Made by a program: the position numbers and the translations under genes. From contig JAEDLC010000045.1 in NCBI GenBank assembly GCA_016295505.1, positions 1-14,159 of the forward strand: a stretch of DNA of 14,159 bases. Direction: 5' to 3'. This stretch comes from Dorea sp. (GTDB lineage: Bacteria; Bacillota_A; Clostridia; Lachnospirales; Lachnospiraceae). Of this stretch, positions 5,861 through 13,888 are shown piece after piece; position 1 is the stretch's first letter; the number at the start of each line of letters is the position of its first letter. The notes below the pieces were generated by a model. It saw only the letters and a program-made list of their open reading frames with translations, ran no database searches and had not been told where the DNA came from.

Positions 5861-7445
5861 CTTCGCAGGCTCTGCGCTCTACATCCAGGCCTTTTTTGTA
5901 TCTTTCCATAAATACTTCGTACCCTGCTACACCTTCCGGATCCGGATCAATTCTTGAGCCGGCATCTGCGCCAAAGACTTTCTGGTTCAGATAATCGCCC
6001 AGTGCTTCACCATTTTCTTTTTGTACCATATATGCAGCCAGGATTGCCATTCCCCACGGTCCGCCTTCTCCAGCCGTCTCCATGACAACAACCGGCGTGT
6101 TGATCGCATCTGCCAGAACTTTCTGACCTACACCTCTGGTCTTGAAAAGTCCGCCGTGTCCCAGAACGGTATCAATCTCAACGCCTTCTTCTTTTGTAAG
6201 AATATCCATACCCACTTTGATGACACCCAGAGAAGTATACAGATGAGAACGCATAAAGTTTGCCAGATTGAACTTTGTTTCCGGTGTTCTCACCACCATC
6301 GGTCTTCCTTTTTCCACACCCGTAATCGGCTCTCCTGCATAGTTGCCGTAAGAAAGGATTCCTCCGCAGTCAACATCGCCTTCCAGCGCCTTATTGTAAA
6401 GCGTTGCATACATCTTGTCCATATCCACATCTGCACCAATACTGTCTGCAAATTCTTTAAACAGTCCTACCCAGGCATTCAGATCCGTTGTTCCGTTGTT
6501 CGAATGAACCATTGCAACCAGACTTCCGTCCGGAGTCGTAACCATATCAATCTCCGTATGCAGCTTTTTCAGAGGCTTCTCCAGCACTACCATGGAGAAG
6601 AATGAAGTTCCCGCGGAAATATTACTGGTACGTTTGGCAACGCTGTTGGTAGCCACCATTCCTGTTCCTGCATCTCCTTCCGGTGCACAGACCGGAATAC
6701 CCGCTTCCAGATTACCGGATTCATCCAGCATGCGGGCTCCTTTTTCTGTCAGTACTCCTGCCGGTTCTCCGGCAAGTTTTACCTGCGGCAGGATATCTCT
6801 TAACTTCCATGGATAGTTTTTATCAGCCACCAGATTATCAAACTTCTGAACCATCTCTTCATCATAATCCTTTGTGGCCATATCAATCGGGAACATGCCT
6901 GACGCATCTCCGACTCCCAGAACCTTTTCTCCTGTCATCTGCCAGTGAATATATCCGGCAAGAGTCGTCATGTATGCAATATCCTTTACATGCTCTGCCT
7001 CATCCAGAATTGCCTGATACAGATGCGCAATGCTCCATCTCAGTGGAATATTATACTGGAACAGGTCGATCAGCACCTCTGCTGCCGCTCCCGTATTGCT
7101 GTTTCTCCATGTAGCAAATGGCGCAAGAAGATTTTCCTCCCTGTCAAATGCCATATATCCGTGCATCATGGCACTGAAACCGATTGCTCCAAGCTTTTTA
7201 ATGGTAACTCCATATTCCTCCTGCACATTCTTTGCAAGATCCCGGTAGCTGTCCTTTACTCCTGCCCAGATGTCATCCAGTGTATATGTCCAGATTCCGT
7301 TTTCGAACCGATTCTCCCAGCTGTGACTTCCGGATGCAATCGGATTATGGTTTTCATCAATCAGTACGGACTTGATTCTGGTTGATCCCAGCTCAATTCC
7401 CAAAAACGCTTTTCCACTCTCAATCACTTCTTTTATATTGCTCAT
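5853..7445 (-). CDS. araB: FGGY-family carbohydrate kinase, predicted L-ribulokinase
   Basis: This 530-residue ATP-dependent sugar kinase begins with the ATPase-fold loop FLGIELGSTRIKSV (about 14-27). It has a sugar-site segment MHGYMAF...WRNSNT, a GDAGTG and GTSFF stretch in the middle, and a C-terminal GHGGLF segment matching the second FGGY signature. It follows araA and araD in the same operon, 32 bp after araD, which points to L-ribulose as substrate: L-ribulose + ATP gives L-ribulose 5-phosphate. It is not the classical AraB sequence type (about 560 residues); related proteins are often labelled xylulokinase, so the symbol rests on context. ATG at 7445 is preceded by AGGAGG at 9 bp. Confidence 0.82.
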   Translation of the reverse strand: MSNIKEVIESGKAFLGIELGSTRIKSVLIDENHNPIASGSHSWENRFENGIWTYTLDDIWAGVKDSYRDLAKNVQEEYGVTIKKLGAIGFSAMMHGYMAFDREENLLAPFATWRNSNTGAAAEVLIDLFQYNIPLRWSIAHLYQAILDEAEHVKDIAYMTTLAGYIHWQMTGEKVLGVGDASGMFPIDMATKDYDEEMVQKFDNLVADKNYPWKLRDILPQVKLAGEPAGVLTEKGARMLDESGNLEAGIPVCAPEGDAGTGMVATNSVAKRTSNISAGTSFFSMVVLEKPLKKLHTEIDMVTTPDGSLVAMVHSNNGTTDLNAWVGLFKEFADSIGADVDMDKMYATLYNKALEGDVDCGGILSYGNYAGEPITGVEKGRPMVVRTPETKFNLANFMRSHLYTSLGVIKVGMDILTKEEGVEIDTVLGHGGLFKTRGVGQKVLADAINTPVVVMETAGEGGPWGMAILAAYMVQKENGEALGDYLNQKVFGADAGSRIDPDPEGVAGYEVFMERYKKGLDVERRACEDL

Positions 7446-7477
7446 ATCTGTTTTCCTCCTGTTGTCTTCGATATGAA

Positions 7478-8179
7478 TTATTTGCCCGGCTGACCGTAAT
7501 AAGCATTCGCACCATGCTTTCTGTAATAGTGCTTATCCTGCAGTTCCTGTGGTGCCGGCTGATTCTGCGGATTGATCATCTCGCAGCGCGCCGCCATCTT
7601 CGCAACCTCTTCCAGTACAACTGCATTATGAACAGCCTCATGTGCATCTTTTCCCCAGGTAAACGGGCCATGGTTTTTGCAGAGCACTGCCGGTGTGGCA
7701 ATATAGTCCAGCCCCTTCTGCTCGAATTCATCTGCGATCAGAATTCCTGTATTCTTCTCATATGCTTCCTCAATCTCTTCTTTTGTAAGATTTCTCACGC
7801 ACGGAACCTCTCCATACAGATAATCTGCATGTGTCGTACCATAACACGGAATGCCTCTTCCTGCCTGCGCCCAGCTGGTAGCCCATGAAGAATGTGTATG
7901 GACGATGCCACCGACATTTGGAAATCGGTTATAAAGCACCACGTGAGTTGCCGTGTCAGATGACGGATTATATTCACCTTCTACTTTATTTCCATTCAGA
8001 TCCATAACGACCATATCTTCCGGTTTCAGTCTGTCATATTCCACTCCACTTGGTTTAATGACAAATAATCCTGATTCCCGATCGATCCCGCTTACATTGC
8101 CCCAGGTAAACGTTACCAGACCATACTTTGGAAGAAGCATATTGGCTTCATATACTTCCTGTTTTAATTTTTCAAGCAT
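7478..8179 (-). CDS. araD: L-ribulose-5-phosphate 4-epimerase
   Basis: This 233-residue class II aldolase-fold zinc enzyme interconverts L-ribulose 5-phosphate and D-xylulose 5-phosphate, which enters the pentose phosphate pathway. Key residues are in place: phosphate-binding TFTWGNVS and KPSG, SSDT with Asp75, zinc ligands His94 and His96 (VHTHS) and His170 (KNHGPF), catalytic Asp119 (HADY), and Tyr228 near the C-terminus. The length matches the E. coli enzyme (231). ATG at 8179 is chosen over the GTG at 8200 because AGAGG lies 8 bp before it and the GTG has no ribosome binding site. It follows araA after 66 bp in which I see no promoter or terminator. Confidence 0.96.
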   Translation of the reverse strand: MLEKLKQEVYEANMLLPKYGLVTFTWGNVSGIDRESGLFVIKPSGVEYDRLKPEDMVVMDLNGNKVEGEYNPSSDTATHVVLYNRFPNVGGIVHTHSSWATSWAQAGRGIPCYGTTHADYLYGEVPCVRNLTKEEIEEAYEKNTGILIADEFEQKGLDYIATPAVLCKNHGPFTWGKDAHEAVHNAVVLEEVAKMAARCEMINPQNQPAPQELQDKHYYRKHGANAYYGQPGK

Positions 8180-8245
8180 CTTCTCTACCTCTTTCTTCAC
8201 ACTAAAATCTTCTGTGATACCGTTTCTGTTTCTCTATACTTCTGA

Positions 8246-9745
8246 CTACCTGCGAAATGCTATGCTGTTCCAAAGAAGCTCATTCTTAAACTGTCTGATC
8301 GTCGTATCTTTATCAATGTAAACTGCTTCAATTCCCATCGCTGCAGCCCAGTCTCCCATCTGTTCGGAAGTCAGGTCATAAGAGAATGCCGTATGATGTG
8401 CTCCGCCTGCCAGAATCCATGCCTCTGCGCCTGTTCTGAGATTCGGCTGCGGTGTCCAGAATGCAGTCGCTACCGGAAGCTTCGGCATCGGTTTTTCTGT
8501 CTTCTTACAATCCACATCATTGATGATCAGCCGGAATCTGTCACCAAGGTCGATCAGAGAGGTCGCAACTGCAGGCCCTGTCTTGGATGTAAATACAAGT
8601 CTTGCAGGGTCTTCTCTATTACCCATGCTGAGCGGCTGTGCCTTGATGCTGATCTTACCGTCTGCGATCGTTGGGCATACTTCCAGCATATGCGCCTGCA
8701 GGATTCCTTCCTTACCCGGCACCAGATTATAAGTATAATCTTCCATAAAGGATGTTCCTTTCGCATCTTTCATGCCCTGTGTCATGATCTTCATCACACG
8801 TACCATTGCAGCAGTCTTCCAGTCTCCTTCTGCTCCGAATCCATATCCCTTTTCCATCAGCCTCTGGATTGCAAGTCCCGGAAGCTGCCTGAGTCCGCCA
8901 AGATCACCAAAATGTGTTACGATTGCCTGATAGTTCTTTTCCTCCAGGAATCTCTCAAATCCGATCTCAATCCCCGCCTGAACGGCAACATGTTCACGGA
9001 ATTCTTTCTCATCTCTGCCTTCCGGAAGAATCTCATATTTATCATAATATTCTTCCACCAGAGTGTCAATATCAGCCTGAGATACGGCATTTACTGCTTC
9101 TACGATCTCATTGACCGGATATGCATCCACTTCCCATCCAAATATGATCTGAGCCTCTACTTTATCACCTTCGGTTACCGCTACATTTCTCATATTGTCT
9201 GCAATACGCATAACGCGCACATGACTGCTTTCGATCACCCCAACCGCGGTACGCATCCAGGAGCCAATCTTCTTCTGCACATCTTCATCTTCCCAGTATC
9301 CCATAACCACCTTGCGCTCCATACTGAGACGGCTGAAGATATGACCATACTCTCTGTCCCCGTGTGCCGCCTGGTTCTCATTCATGAAATCCATATCAAT
9401 GGTATCGTACGGAATCTCGCGATTAAACTGTGTATGCAGATGAAGCAGTGGCTTTCTGTATTCCTGCAGTCCTAAGATCCAGGACTTCGCAGGGGAAAAT
9501 GTATGCATCCATGTGATCACACCCGCACAGTTCTCATCCATATTTGCCTCATTAAACGTTTTCCTGATCAGTTCATTCGTGATCAGAGTCGGTTTCCATA
9601 CCACTTCATACGGAAGATTCCCTGATGCATTCAGCGCTTCCACGATAATCTTTGAATGTTCTGCTACATGTGCCAGACACTCGTCCCCATATAAATCCTG
9701 TGATCCTGTACAAAACCAGAACTGATAATTCTTTGCTTTTAACAT
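8246..9745 (-). CDS. araA: L-arabinose isomerase
   Basis: This 499-residue Mn-dependent enzyme converts L-arabinose to L-ribulose in the cytoplasm, the first catabolic step. The N-terminal stretch YQFWFCTGSQDLYG is typical of the family. The active-site and metal residues Glu306 (GAEGDWK), Glu335 (FMEDYTY), His352 (AHMLEVCP) and His451 (GGAHHT) are all visible. The length equals the E. coli enzyme (500). ATG at 9745 is chosen because AAAGGAGA precedes it at proper distance; the frame runs 20 codons further up, but that part overlaps the predicted promoter. It is the first gene of araA-araD-araB, divergent from the AraC-like regulator. No arabinose transporter gene lies in the window. Confidence 0.97.
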   Translation of the reverse strand: MLKAKNYQFWFCTGSQDLYGDECLAHVAEHSKIIVEALNASGNLPYEVVWKPTLITNELIRKTFNEANMDENCAGVITWMHTFSPAKSWILGLQEYRKPLLHLHTQFNREIPYDTIDMDFMNENQAAHGDREYGHIFSRLSMERKVVMGYWEDEDVQKKIGSWMRTAVGVIESSHVRVMRIADNMRNVAVTEGDKVEAQIIFGWEVDAYPVNEIVEAVNAVSQADIDTLVEEYYDKYEILPEGRDEKEFREHVAVQAGIEIGFERFLEEKNYQAIVTHFGDLGGLRQLPGLAIQRLMEKGYGFGAEGDWKTAAMVRVMKIMTQGMKDAKGTSFMEDYTYNLVPGKEGILQAHMLEVCPTIADGKISIKAQPLSMGNREDPARLVFTSKTGPAVATSLIDLGDRFRLIINDVDCKKTEKPMPKLPVATAFWTPQPNLRTGAEAWILAGGAHHTAFSYDLTSEQMGDWAAAMGIEAVYIDKDTTIRQFKNELLWNSIAFRR

Positions 9746-9779
9746 ATTCGTCTCTCCTTTACATTTTCCTGAATACAAC

Positions 9780-9793
9780 AATACGTGCGTGTT
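9780..9793. promoter_or_regulatory. Possible operator overlapping the araA transcription start
   Basis: AATACGTGCGTGTT is an imperfect dyad (AA-ACG-NN-CGT-TT arms, one mismatched position per arm). It lies a few bases downstream of the start predicted from the araA -10 box, a usual place for a repressor to block. It is faintly like the Bacillus AraR operator, but no repressor gene of that type is present here. Confidence 0.3.
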
Positions 9794-9803
9794 ACTTTTT
9801 TTC

Positions 9804-9833
9804 ATTATAAGAAAATGCTTCTCCCTCCTGCAA
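9804..9833 (-). promoter_or_regulatory. Promoter of the araA-araD-araB operon
   Basis: Minus strand: a perfect TATAAT (9809-9804), 18 bp after TTGCAG (9833-9828), a poor -35 (3 of 6). A weak -35 with a perfect -10 suits a promoter that needs an activator such as the divergent AraC-family protein. Start point near 9797. Confidence 0.55.
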
Positions 9834-9850
9834 TTTCATAACTCTGCCGC

Positions 9851-9860
9851 TTTTGCAAAA
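9851..9860. repeat. TTTTGCAAAA palindrome between the ara promoters
   Basis: A perfect 10-bp dyad midway between the two divergent promoters. Just beside it, GTTAC (9863-9867) and GTAAC (9880-9884) form a 5-bp inverted pair 17 bp centre to centre. Either could be a regulator site. Confidence 0.3.
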
Positions 9861-9887
9861 AAGTTACCTATTCCGACCTGTAACCCG

Positions 9888-9915
9888 TTTTCACTGCTCA
9901 TAAATATGTTATAAT
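9888..9915 (+). promoter_or_regulatory. Extended -10 promoter of the AraC-like regulator
   Basis: A perfect TATAAT (9910-9915) carries the extended TGN element (TGT at 9907-9909). A 4-of-6 -35 box TTTTCA (9888-9893) lies 16 bp before it. A small hairpin, GACTC with GAGTC, follows in the short leader. Confidence 0.65.
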
Positions 9916-9966
9916 CAAGCTATACAAGGACTCACCGAAGAGTCTTAACGAAAGGGGGATGCGATC

Positions 9967-11013
9967 TTGACTTTATCTGAATTATGCCGCCGGATCACCA
10001 CGGATGACTGCAATCTGCTGCCACCGGATCATAAACTCGGATCCCGCCTTGTCTGCCCGGAATACTCCAGATCGGTGCAGGAGGTGAAAACCTACCCGCT
10101 GCTTTCACAGGAGCGTATCTTTGCTCTGTGCTGGAGCATTGATTCCTCAAAGGTTCTGCACGCCTCCATGTGTCCTTCACCTGCTCCTTTCTGCTATCAG
10201 CTGTCTTTTTCTTCCGGTGAGAAGACACAGCTTCACACTCACGATTATATCGAACTGGCCTACGTTGCAGAGGGCGAATTCCGCCAGCGGATCCTGGGAA
10301 AAGACATCGTATTTTCCAGAGGTGATCTCTGTCTGATCGACAAAAACTGTCTTCATCAGGACTACCTGCTGGATCTGCCTGCAACGATTTTGTTTCTTGG
10401 GATTGACAATCAGATGTTCACAGAAGTCATGAACGAGAATGTAACGACTCAGAAAATCATTTCCTTCCTCCAGGCCGCCTTGCTGAAGCAGAAAGATGTG
10501 CAGCAGTACCTGCATTTCCATCCATCTGCCGATGATGCAGATGAACTGGAAGACTGCCTGTATCTGCTGCTGAAAGAACTGTATCACAATCGTGTTGGAT
10601 CACACTATATCTGCAAGGGGCTGCTGCTGCGCATCTTCCGGATTCTGAGCACCCGGTATGAATTCTCCCTTTCCAGAGAACAGCGAAAGACCATGAACTG
10701 GATTGTCTTTGAAGAAGTTGCGGAGTACATTCAGCGTAATTTTACCGACGTAACCATCCGGGATCTCACGAATACGTTTCATTATCAGGAAGATTACTTC
10801 AACCGACTGATCAAAAGTAAGACCGGACTTACCTATTCCGCGTACGTTCAGAACATCCGACTTGAGAAAGCCGCACAGCTTCTGACCGAATCTGCCAAAA
10901 GCATCGATGAAATTTCTGATATTGTCGGCTACCATAATAAAGGATATTTTTATAAAATCTTTCAGGAAAAATACGGTATGACCCCTTCCAAATACCGGAA
11001 ACAGGGACATTAG
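9967..11013 (+). CDS. AraC-family transcriptional regulator, probable arabinose regulator
   Basis: This 348-residue regulator has an N-terminal region without a clear fold (1-80), a cupin sensor domain (about 85-150; HTHDYIELAYVAEGEF) and a C-terminal double helix-turn-helix of AraC/XylS type (about 246-345; IRDLTNTFHYQEDYFNRLIKSKTG, then IDEISDIVGYHNKGYFYKIF). The start is TTG at 9967, supported by AAAGGGGGA 8 bp upstream; the ATG at 9959 is out of frame. Being divergent from araA and sharing a 221-bp control region, it most likely senses arabinose or a derivative and activates the operon. The ligand is not shown by sequence. Its stop is 19 bp from the convergent HAD gene, with no convincing terminator between; the AGCCGCGGCT palindrome at 11012-11021 has no T-run. 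Confidence 0.9.
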   Translation: MTLSELCRRITTDDCNLLPPDHKLGSRLVCPEYSRSVQEVKTYPLLSQERIFALCWSIDSSKVLHASMCPSPAPFCYQLSFSSGEKTQLHTHDYIELAYVAEGEFRQRILGKDIVFSRGDLCLIDKNCLHQDYLLDLPATILFLGIDNQMFTEVMNENVTTQKIISFLQAALLKQKDVQQYLHFHPSADDADELEDCLYLLLKELYHNRVGSHYICKGLLLRIFRILSTRYEFSLSREQRKTMNWIVFEEVAEYIQRNFTDVTIRDLTNTFHYQEDYFNRLIKSKTGLTYSAYVQNIRLEKAAQLLTESAKSIDEISDIVGYHNKGYFYKIFQEKYGMTPSKYRKQGH

Positions 11014-11032
11014 CCGCGGCTCTTCGTTTCTG

Positions 11033-11500
11033 CTACCCACGCAGCGTAGCAATCAGCCTCTTTTCATGCAGGAGCAGATCCAGCCCCTCCTCCATGGACC
11101 GCACACAGATATCGGCTTCCATGGCAAGCTTTCCATACATGCCTTCTGCGTCCATCACTGCAATCGAAAGAGCCGCCGAGCGGAACATCAGAATATCATT
11201 TCTTCCGTTTCCTACACAGACACACGTTTCATGTTCCAATTCATCCACAATCCTCTTTTTGGAACCAGCTGCATCCTCCGAGGGAAATGTACAGACATTT
11301 ACCGGCAGTCCCTCACAGGAAGCCTTTGCATTTCCATGCGTATCCGCAGTAACAACGCAGATCTGAAATTCCTTTGCCAGTCTCCTCAGTTTCTCCTTTA
11401 TCCTCTCCGGTATTCTGCCGTCTACCGCAATCGTCCCATTATAATCCAGTATCAGATACTTCAGATTCAATTCTCCGTATCCCGGGATCTCAACTTTCAT
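11033..11500 (-). CDS. Small HAD-superfamily hydrolase, soluble P-type-ATPase-like
   Basis: A 155-residue cap-less HAD-fold protein. Motif I is DYNGT (19-23), so the nucleophile Asp19 is present but the usual second Asp of DxDGT is Asn21. Motif II Thr51 (VTAD), the motif III lysine (Lys81 or Lys82) and motif IV GNGRND (97-102) are present. This pattern belongs to a little-studied group of soluble proteins resembling the phosphorylation domain of P-type ATPases. Phosphatase activity on a small molecule is the likely role, but the substrate is unknown. ATG at 11500 is preceded by AAAGGAG at 9 bp. It is a single gene, convergent with the AraC-like regulator and divergent from the XRE gene. Confidence 0.85.
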   Translation of the reverse strand: MKVEIPGYGELNLKYLILDYNGTIAVDGRIPERIKEKLRRLAKEFQICVVTADTHGNAKASCEGLPVNVCTFPSEDAAGSKKRIVDELEHETCVCVGNGRNDILMFRSAALSIAVMDAEGMYGKLAMEADICVRSMEEGLDLLLHEKRLIATLRG

Positions 11501-11570
11501 ATTTTGTCACTCCTTTCTCTGATTCTCAATAACATTTTCTTTTGCATAAAAGATATGGTTTCTCATCTGA

Positions 11571-11634
11571 TATAATATTAACACAGTATATTCCAATTCA
11601 TATATTGATTCTTGGCCTTTTTTATAATATTATA
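11571..11634 (+). promoter_or_regulatory. Promoter region of the XRE gene with repeated TATAATATTA
   Basis: An extended -10 box, TGA-TATAAT (11568-11576), has no matching -35. The 10-mer TATAATATTA occurs at 11571-11580 and again at 11623-11632, where it forms part of the 12-bp palindrome TATAATATTATA (11623-11634). The second copy may be another -10 or an operator for autoregulation. The stretch up to the ATG is very AT-rich. Confidence 0.45.
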
Positions 11635-11685
11635 TAGTTATGATTTATATTATATATATCAACGTTTTATACAAGGAGTCGGGAC

Positions 11686-12027
11686 ATGGGCGAAATTGAT
11701 TTCTCAAAAGTAGGATTAAAAATGAAACAGCTAAGAAATGAGAGAGGCATCACCCAGGAGCAGGTTGCCAGAGATCTTGAATGTACTGTTCCATTTGTCA
11801 GCAACGTGGAGAATAACCGCGCAAAGCTGAATCTTAGAGTTCTGCTTTATTACTCTAAGCTTTGTAATGTGTCTGTTGATACGATTCTGGATGCCGGAAG
11901 AGATCTTCCTCCTCTGAGCGAAAAAGAACAGCAGCAGAATGATGAACTCCTCAGCATTTTCCGCAGATTTTCTGTGGACGAAAAAGAAAAAATCATTAAA
12001 ACACTAAGAATCTGGCAGGAAGATTAA
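11686..12027 (+). CDS. XRE-family (Cro/C1-type) helix-turn-helix regulator
   Basis: A 113-residue DNA-binding protein. Residues 9-70 form the HTH_3 domain (LKMKQLRNERGITQEQVARDL, then a PFVSNVENNRAKLNL recognition part). It is followed by a charged, Gln/Glu-rich linker (77-92) and a helical tail. There is no ligand or peptidase domain. ATG at 11686 follows AAGGAG at 7 bp. It stands alone between the divergent HAD gene and convergent nrdG, with its own promoter and terminator. Such small regulators often control themselves; the AT-rich palindromes upstream are natural candidate operators. The targets are unknown. No toxin, restriction or prophage gene is beside it. Confidence 0.9.
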   Translation: MGEIDFSKVGLKMKQLRNERGITQEQVARDLECTVPFVSNVENNRAKLNLRVLLYYSKLCNVSVDTILDAGRDLPPLSEKEQQQNDELLSIFRRFSVDEKEKIIKTLRIWQED

Positions 12028-12050
12028 CTTCCTGCCAGATCTGTCTTTTT
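12010..12050 (+). terminator. Terminator of the XRE gene
   Basis: A perfect 13-bp stem, 12010-12022 with 12028-12040, has a 5-nt loop that contains the stop codon TAA; the stem includes the last codons of the gene. A T-rich stretch follows (CTGTCTTTTTT from 12041). On the minus strand the U-run is poor, but it may also serve the convergent nrdG. Confidence 0.85.
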
Positions 12051-12058
12051 TATATTCT

Positions 12059-12547
12059 CTATTTTTCTTTTAAATGAAGAATTCTCTGATTGCTGCTTCC
12101 GCGGAACACGAGCGTTATATCCTTCAGCTCTTCTACAAATTTGCCATCTACCAGAACATCTATATAAGAAAGCATCTCTTCCGTTACCTCTGTATAGACC
12201 TTTCCTCCCGGAATCATATCCACATCATACAGGTACCCACTATAGCACCAGATGTCTTTCTTCGGATACGTTTCACGGATCCGTTTTAACAGCTTTACAA
12301 GCTCTACCTGATTCTCCGGTTCAAAAGGTTCTCCTCCCAGAAGCGTAAATCCCTGTATAAAACCCGGTTCCAGCAGACGGATGATCTCTTCTTCCGTTTC
12401 CTTTGTATATGGTTTACCATACTGAAAATCCCATGTCTCCGAATTAAAGCATCCCTTACAGTGGTGCCGGCATCCGGATACAAACAGACTGACACGCACG
12501 CCCGGTCCGTCCGCAATATCACATTCTTTTATATTTCCGTAATGCAT
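12059..12547 (-). CDS. nrdG: Anaerobic ribonucleotide reductase activating protein
   Basis: This 162-residue radical-SAM enzyme uses a [4Fe-4S] cluster and S-adenosylmethionine to make the glycyl radical on class III ribonucleotide reductase NrdD. The cluster motif is CRHHCKGC (Cys26, Cys30, Cys33), preceded by the family stretch DGPGVRVSLFVSGC, and GGEPF (71-75) is the SAM-binding motif. The length is typical. ATG at 12547 is chosen because AAGGAGG lies 6 bp before it; the frame extends 16 codons up without a ribosome binding site. It lies 60 bp after the cysteine desulfidase gene on the same strand. Its usual partner nrdD is not beside it in this window. Confidence 0.95.
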   Translation of the reverse strand: MHYGNIKECDIADGPGVRVSLFVSGCRHHCKGCFNSETWDFQYGKPYTKETEEEIIRLLEPGFIQGFTLLGGEPFEPENQVELVKLLKRIRETYPKKDIWCYSGYLYDVDMIPGGKVYTEVTEEMLSYIDVLVDGKFVEELKDITLVFRGSSNQRILHLKEK

Positions 12548-12607
12548 AGACTCCCTCCTTTTCAGTTTCTGTAACCTGTCATGATCCGTCACCATTCGTC
12601 ACAAAGA

Positions 12608-13888
12608 CTAATTTTCTCCAATCATCATCCGGATAATTTCTGCATTCGTTTCTTTCATGCCATCTTTTCCAAGACGCCCGATATTATGTATCGTTGCCTC
12701 TACTCCTTTGGTCACGATACCATCTCCTGCATAGAACTGCTGCCCCTGAAGAAACATGTGATATCCCAGGATTCCCGCATCCACCGATGCAGCAATCTTG
12801 GCTGCACAGGATGCCTTCGCTCCATCACACACCATACCGGATACGATTGCCAGAGCATTGACCACTGTATGAATTACCTCTTCATAGCCTCCTCCACACA
12901 GATAAGCAATTCCGGCTCCTGCCGCCGCTCCGGCACTTACTGCACCACAATATGCCGACAGTCTTCCGATTCCCGTCTTCTGATGAATCGCGATCAGATT
13001 CGAAAGTGCCAGTGCACGATAAGTTTTTTCCTCTCCCGCATTCAACTCTTTTGCATATTCCAGAACCGGAAGAGAACAGGTCATTCCCTGATTGCCACTT
13101 CCGGCATTGATAATGACCGGAAGCTCACACCCGTTCATCCTTGCATCAGACCCTGCTGCCGCACGTGCCTTCGCCCGGTTTCTTACATCATCGCCGTACA
13201 TAGACAGGAGCACACTTCCGATATTCGCACCGTAATCCCCACGCAGACCTTCATCTGCAATCGCCGTATTATACTCTATCTGTCTGCTCAGAACTTCCCG
13301 AATATCATCTATATCTACTGTATTAATAAAGTCCCAGATTGCCTCTACATCCAGAAGACTTCTGTCTGTCAGTCCCTCTTCCGACTCTCCTTCTACCGGA
13401 ATATCGAGAACGATTTCCCCGTTCTTCTCGATTCGCACAATATTCGTATGATAATTGGCGATCCGCACCTTCGCACTGGAAGCTCCCTTATACACTTCTA
13501 TAATAATATCAAATACGATCCCATTATCGATATAATCTACCGTGATCTCTGCCTGTTCCAGAAACTCTGCGATCTGATTCCTTTTTTCTTCGCTTACTTC
13601 TGAGATTACTTCCAGTTCCTTTTTTGCTTCCCCGGCAACAATTCCTGCAGCAGCCGCTGCCGGAATTCCTTTCAGATGATTCGTATTCGGCACAATCACA
13701 CTCTTTACGTTTTTAATAATACTTCCACTGGCACCTATCCACACACGATCCGGTATTTCCCCTAATACCTCTCTCGCCTTTGCTGCCGCATAAGCCAGCG
13801 CAATTGGTTCCGTGCACCCCATTGCCGGAATCAGCTCCTCTTTCAATATCTGAACATATGCCTGATATTTTTCATCCGTTTTATTCAT
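12608..13888 (-). CDS. cyuA: L-cysteine desulfidase (CyuA / YhaM, UPF0597 family)
   Basis: A 426-residue cytoplasmic Fe-S enzyme predicted to split L-cysteine into pyruvate, ammonia and sulfide. The four cysteines expected to hold the [4Fe-4S] cluster are present: Cys25 (MGCTEP), Cys314 (AYCGA), Cys354 and Cys361 (MVCDGAKASC), with the same spacing (40 and 7) as in the Methanocaldococcus enzyme. NAGSGNQG (261-268) is also conserved. ATG at 13888 is chosen because AAGGAGG precedes it; the ATG at 13906 overlaps that site. It may detoxify or catabolise cysteine, or supply sulfide. It heads an operon with nrdG. Some members could act on serine or other thiol amino acids. Confidence 0.9.
   Translation of the reverse strand: MNKTDEKYQAYVQILKEELIPAMGCTEPIALAYAAAKAREVLGEIPDRVWIGASGSIIKNVKSVIVPNTNHLKGIPAAAAAGIVAGEAKKELEVISEVSEEKRNQIAEFLEQAEITVDYIDNGIVFDIIIEVYKGASSAKVRIANYHTNIVRIEKNGEIVLDIPVEGESEEGLTDRSLLDVEAIWDFINTVDIDDIREVLSRQIEYNTAIADEGLRGDYGANIGSVLLSMYGDDVRNRAKARAAAGSDARMNGCELPVIINAGSGNQGMTCSLPVLEYAKELNAGEEKTYRALALSNLIAIHQKTGIGRLSAYCGAVSAGAAAGAGIAYLCGGGYEEVIHTVVNALAIVSGMVCDGAKASCAAKIAASVDAGILGYHMFLQGQQFYAGDGIVTKGVEATIHNIGRLGKDGMKETNAEIIRMMIGEN

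Noticed and set aside
8393..9475. 360-codon plus-strand open frame
   Set aside because: It is antisense to araA, whose motifs are complete. The translation is rich in Cys, His and Ile without any domain.
9879..9893. cre-like (CcpA) site TGTAACCCGTTTTCA in the ara control region
   Set aside because: It matches the cre pattern only if one extra base in the centre is ignored, so it is a near match at best.
11031..11051. Hairpin TGCTAC / GTAGCA as terminator between the AraC-like and HAD genes
   Set aside because: No T-run follows on either strand and it lies mostly inside the HAD coding end.
12581..13603. 340-codon plus-strand open frame
   Set aside because: It is antisense to cyuA and overlaps the nrdG start; the composition is typical of a shadow frame.
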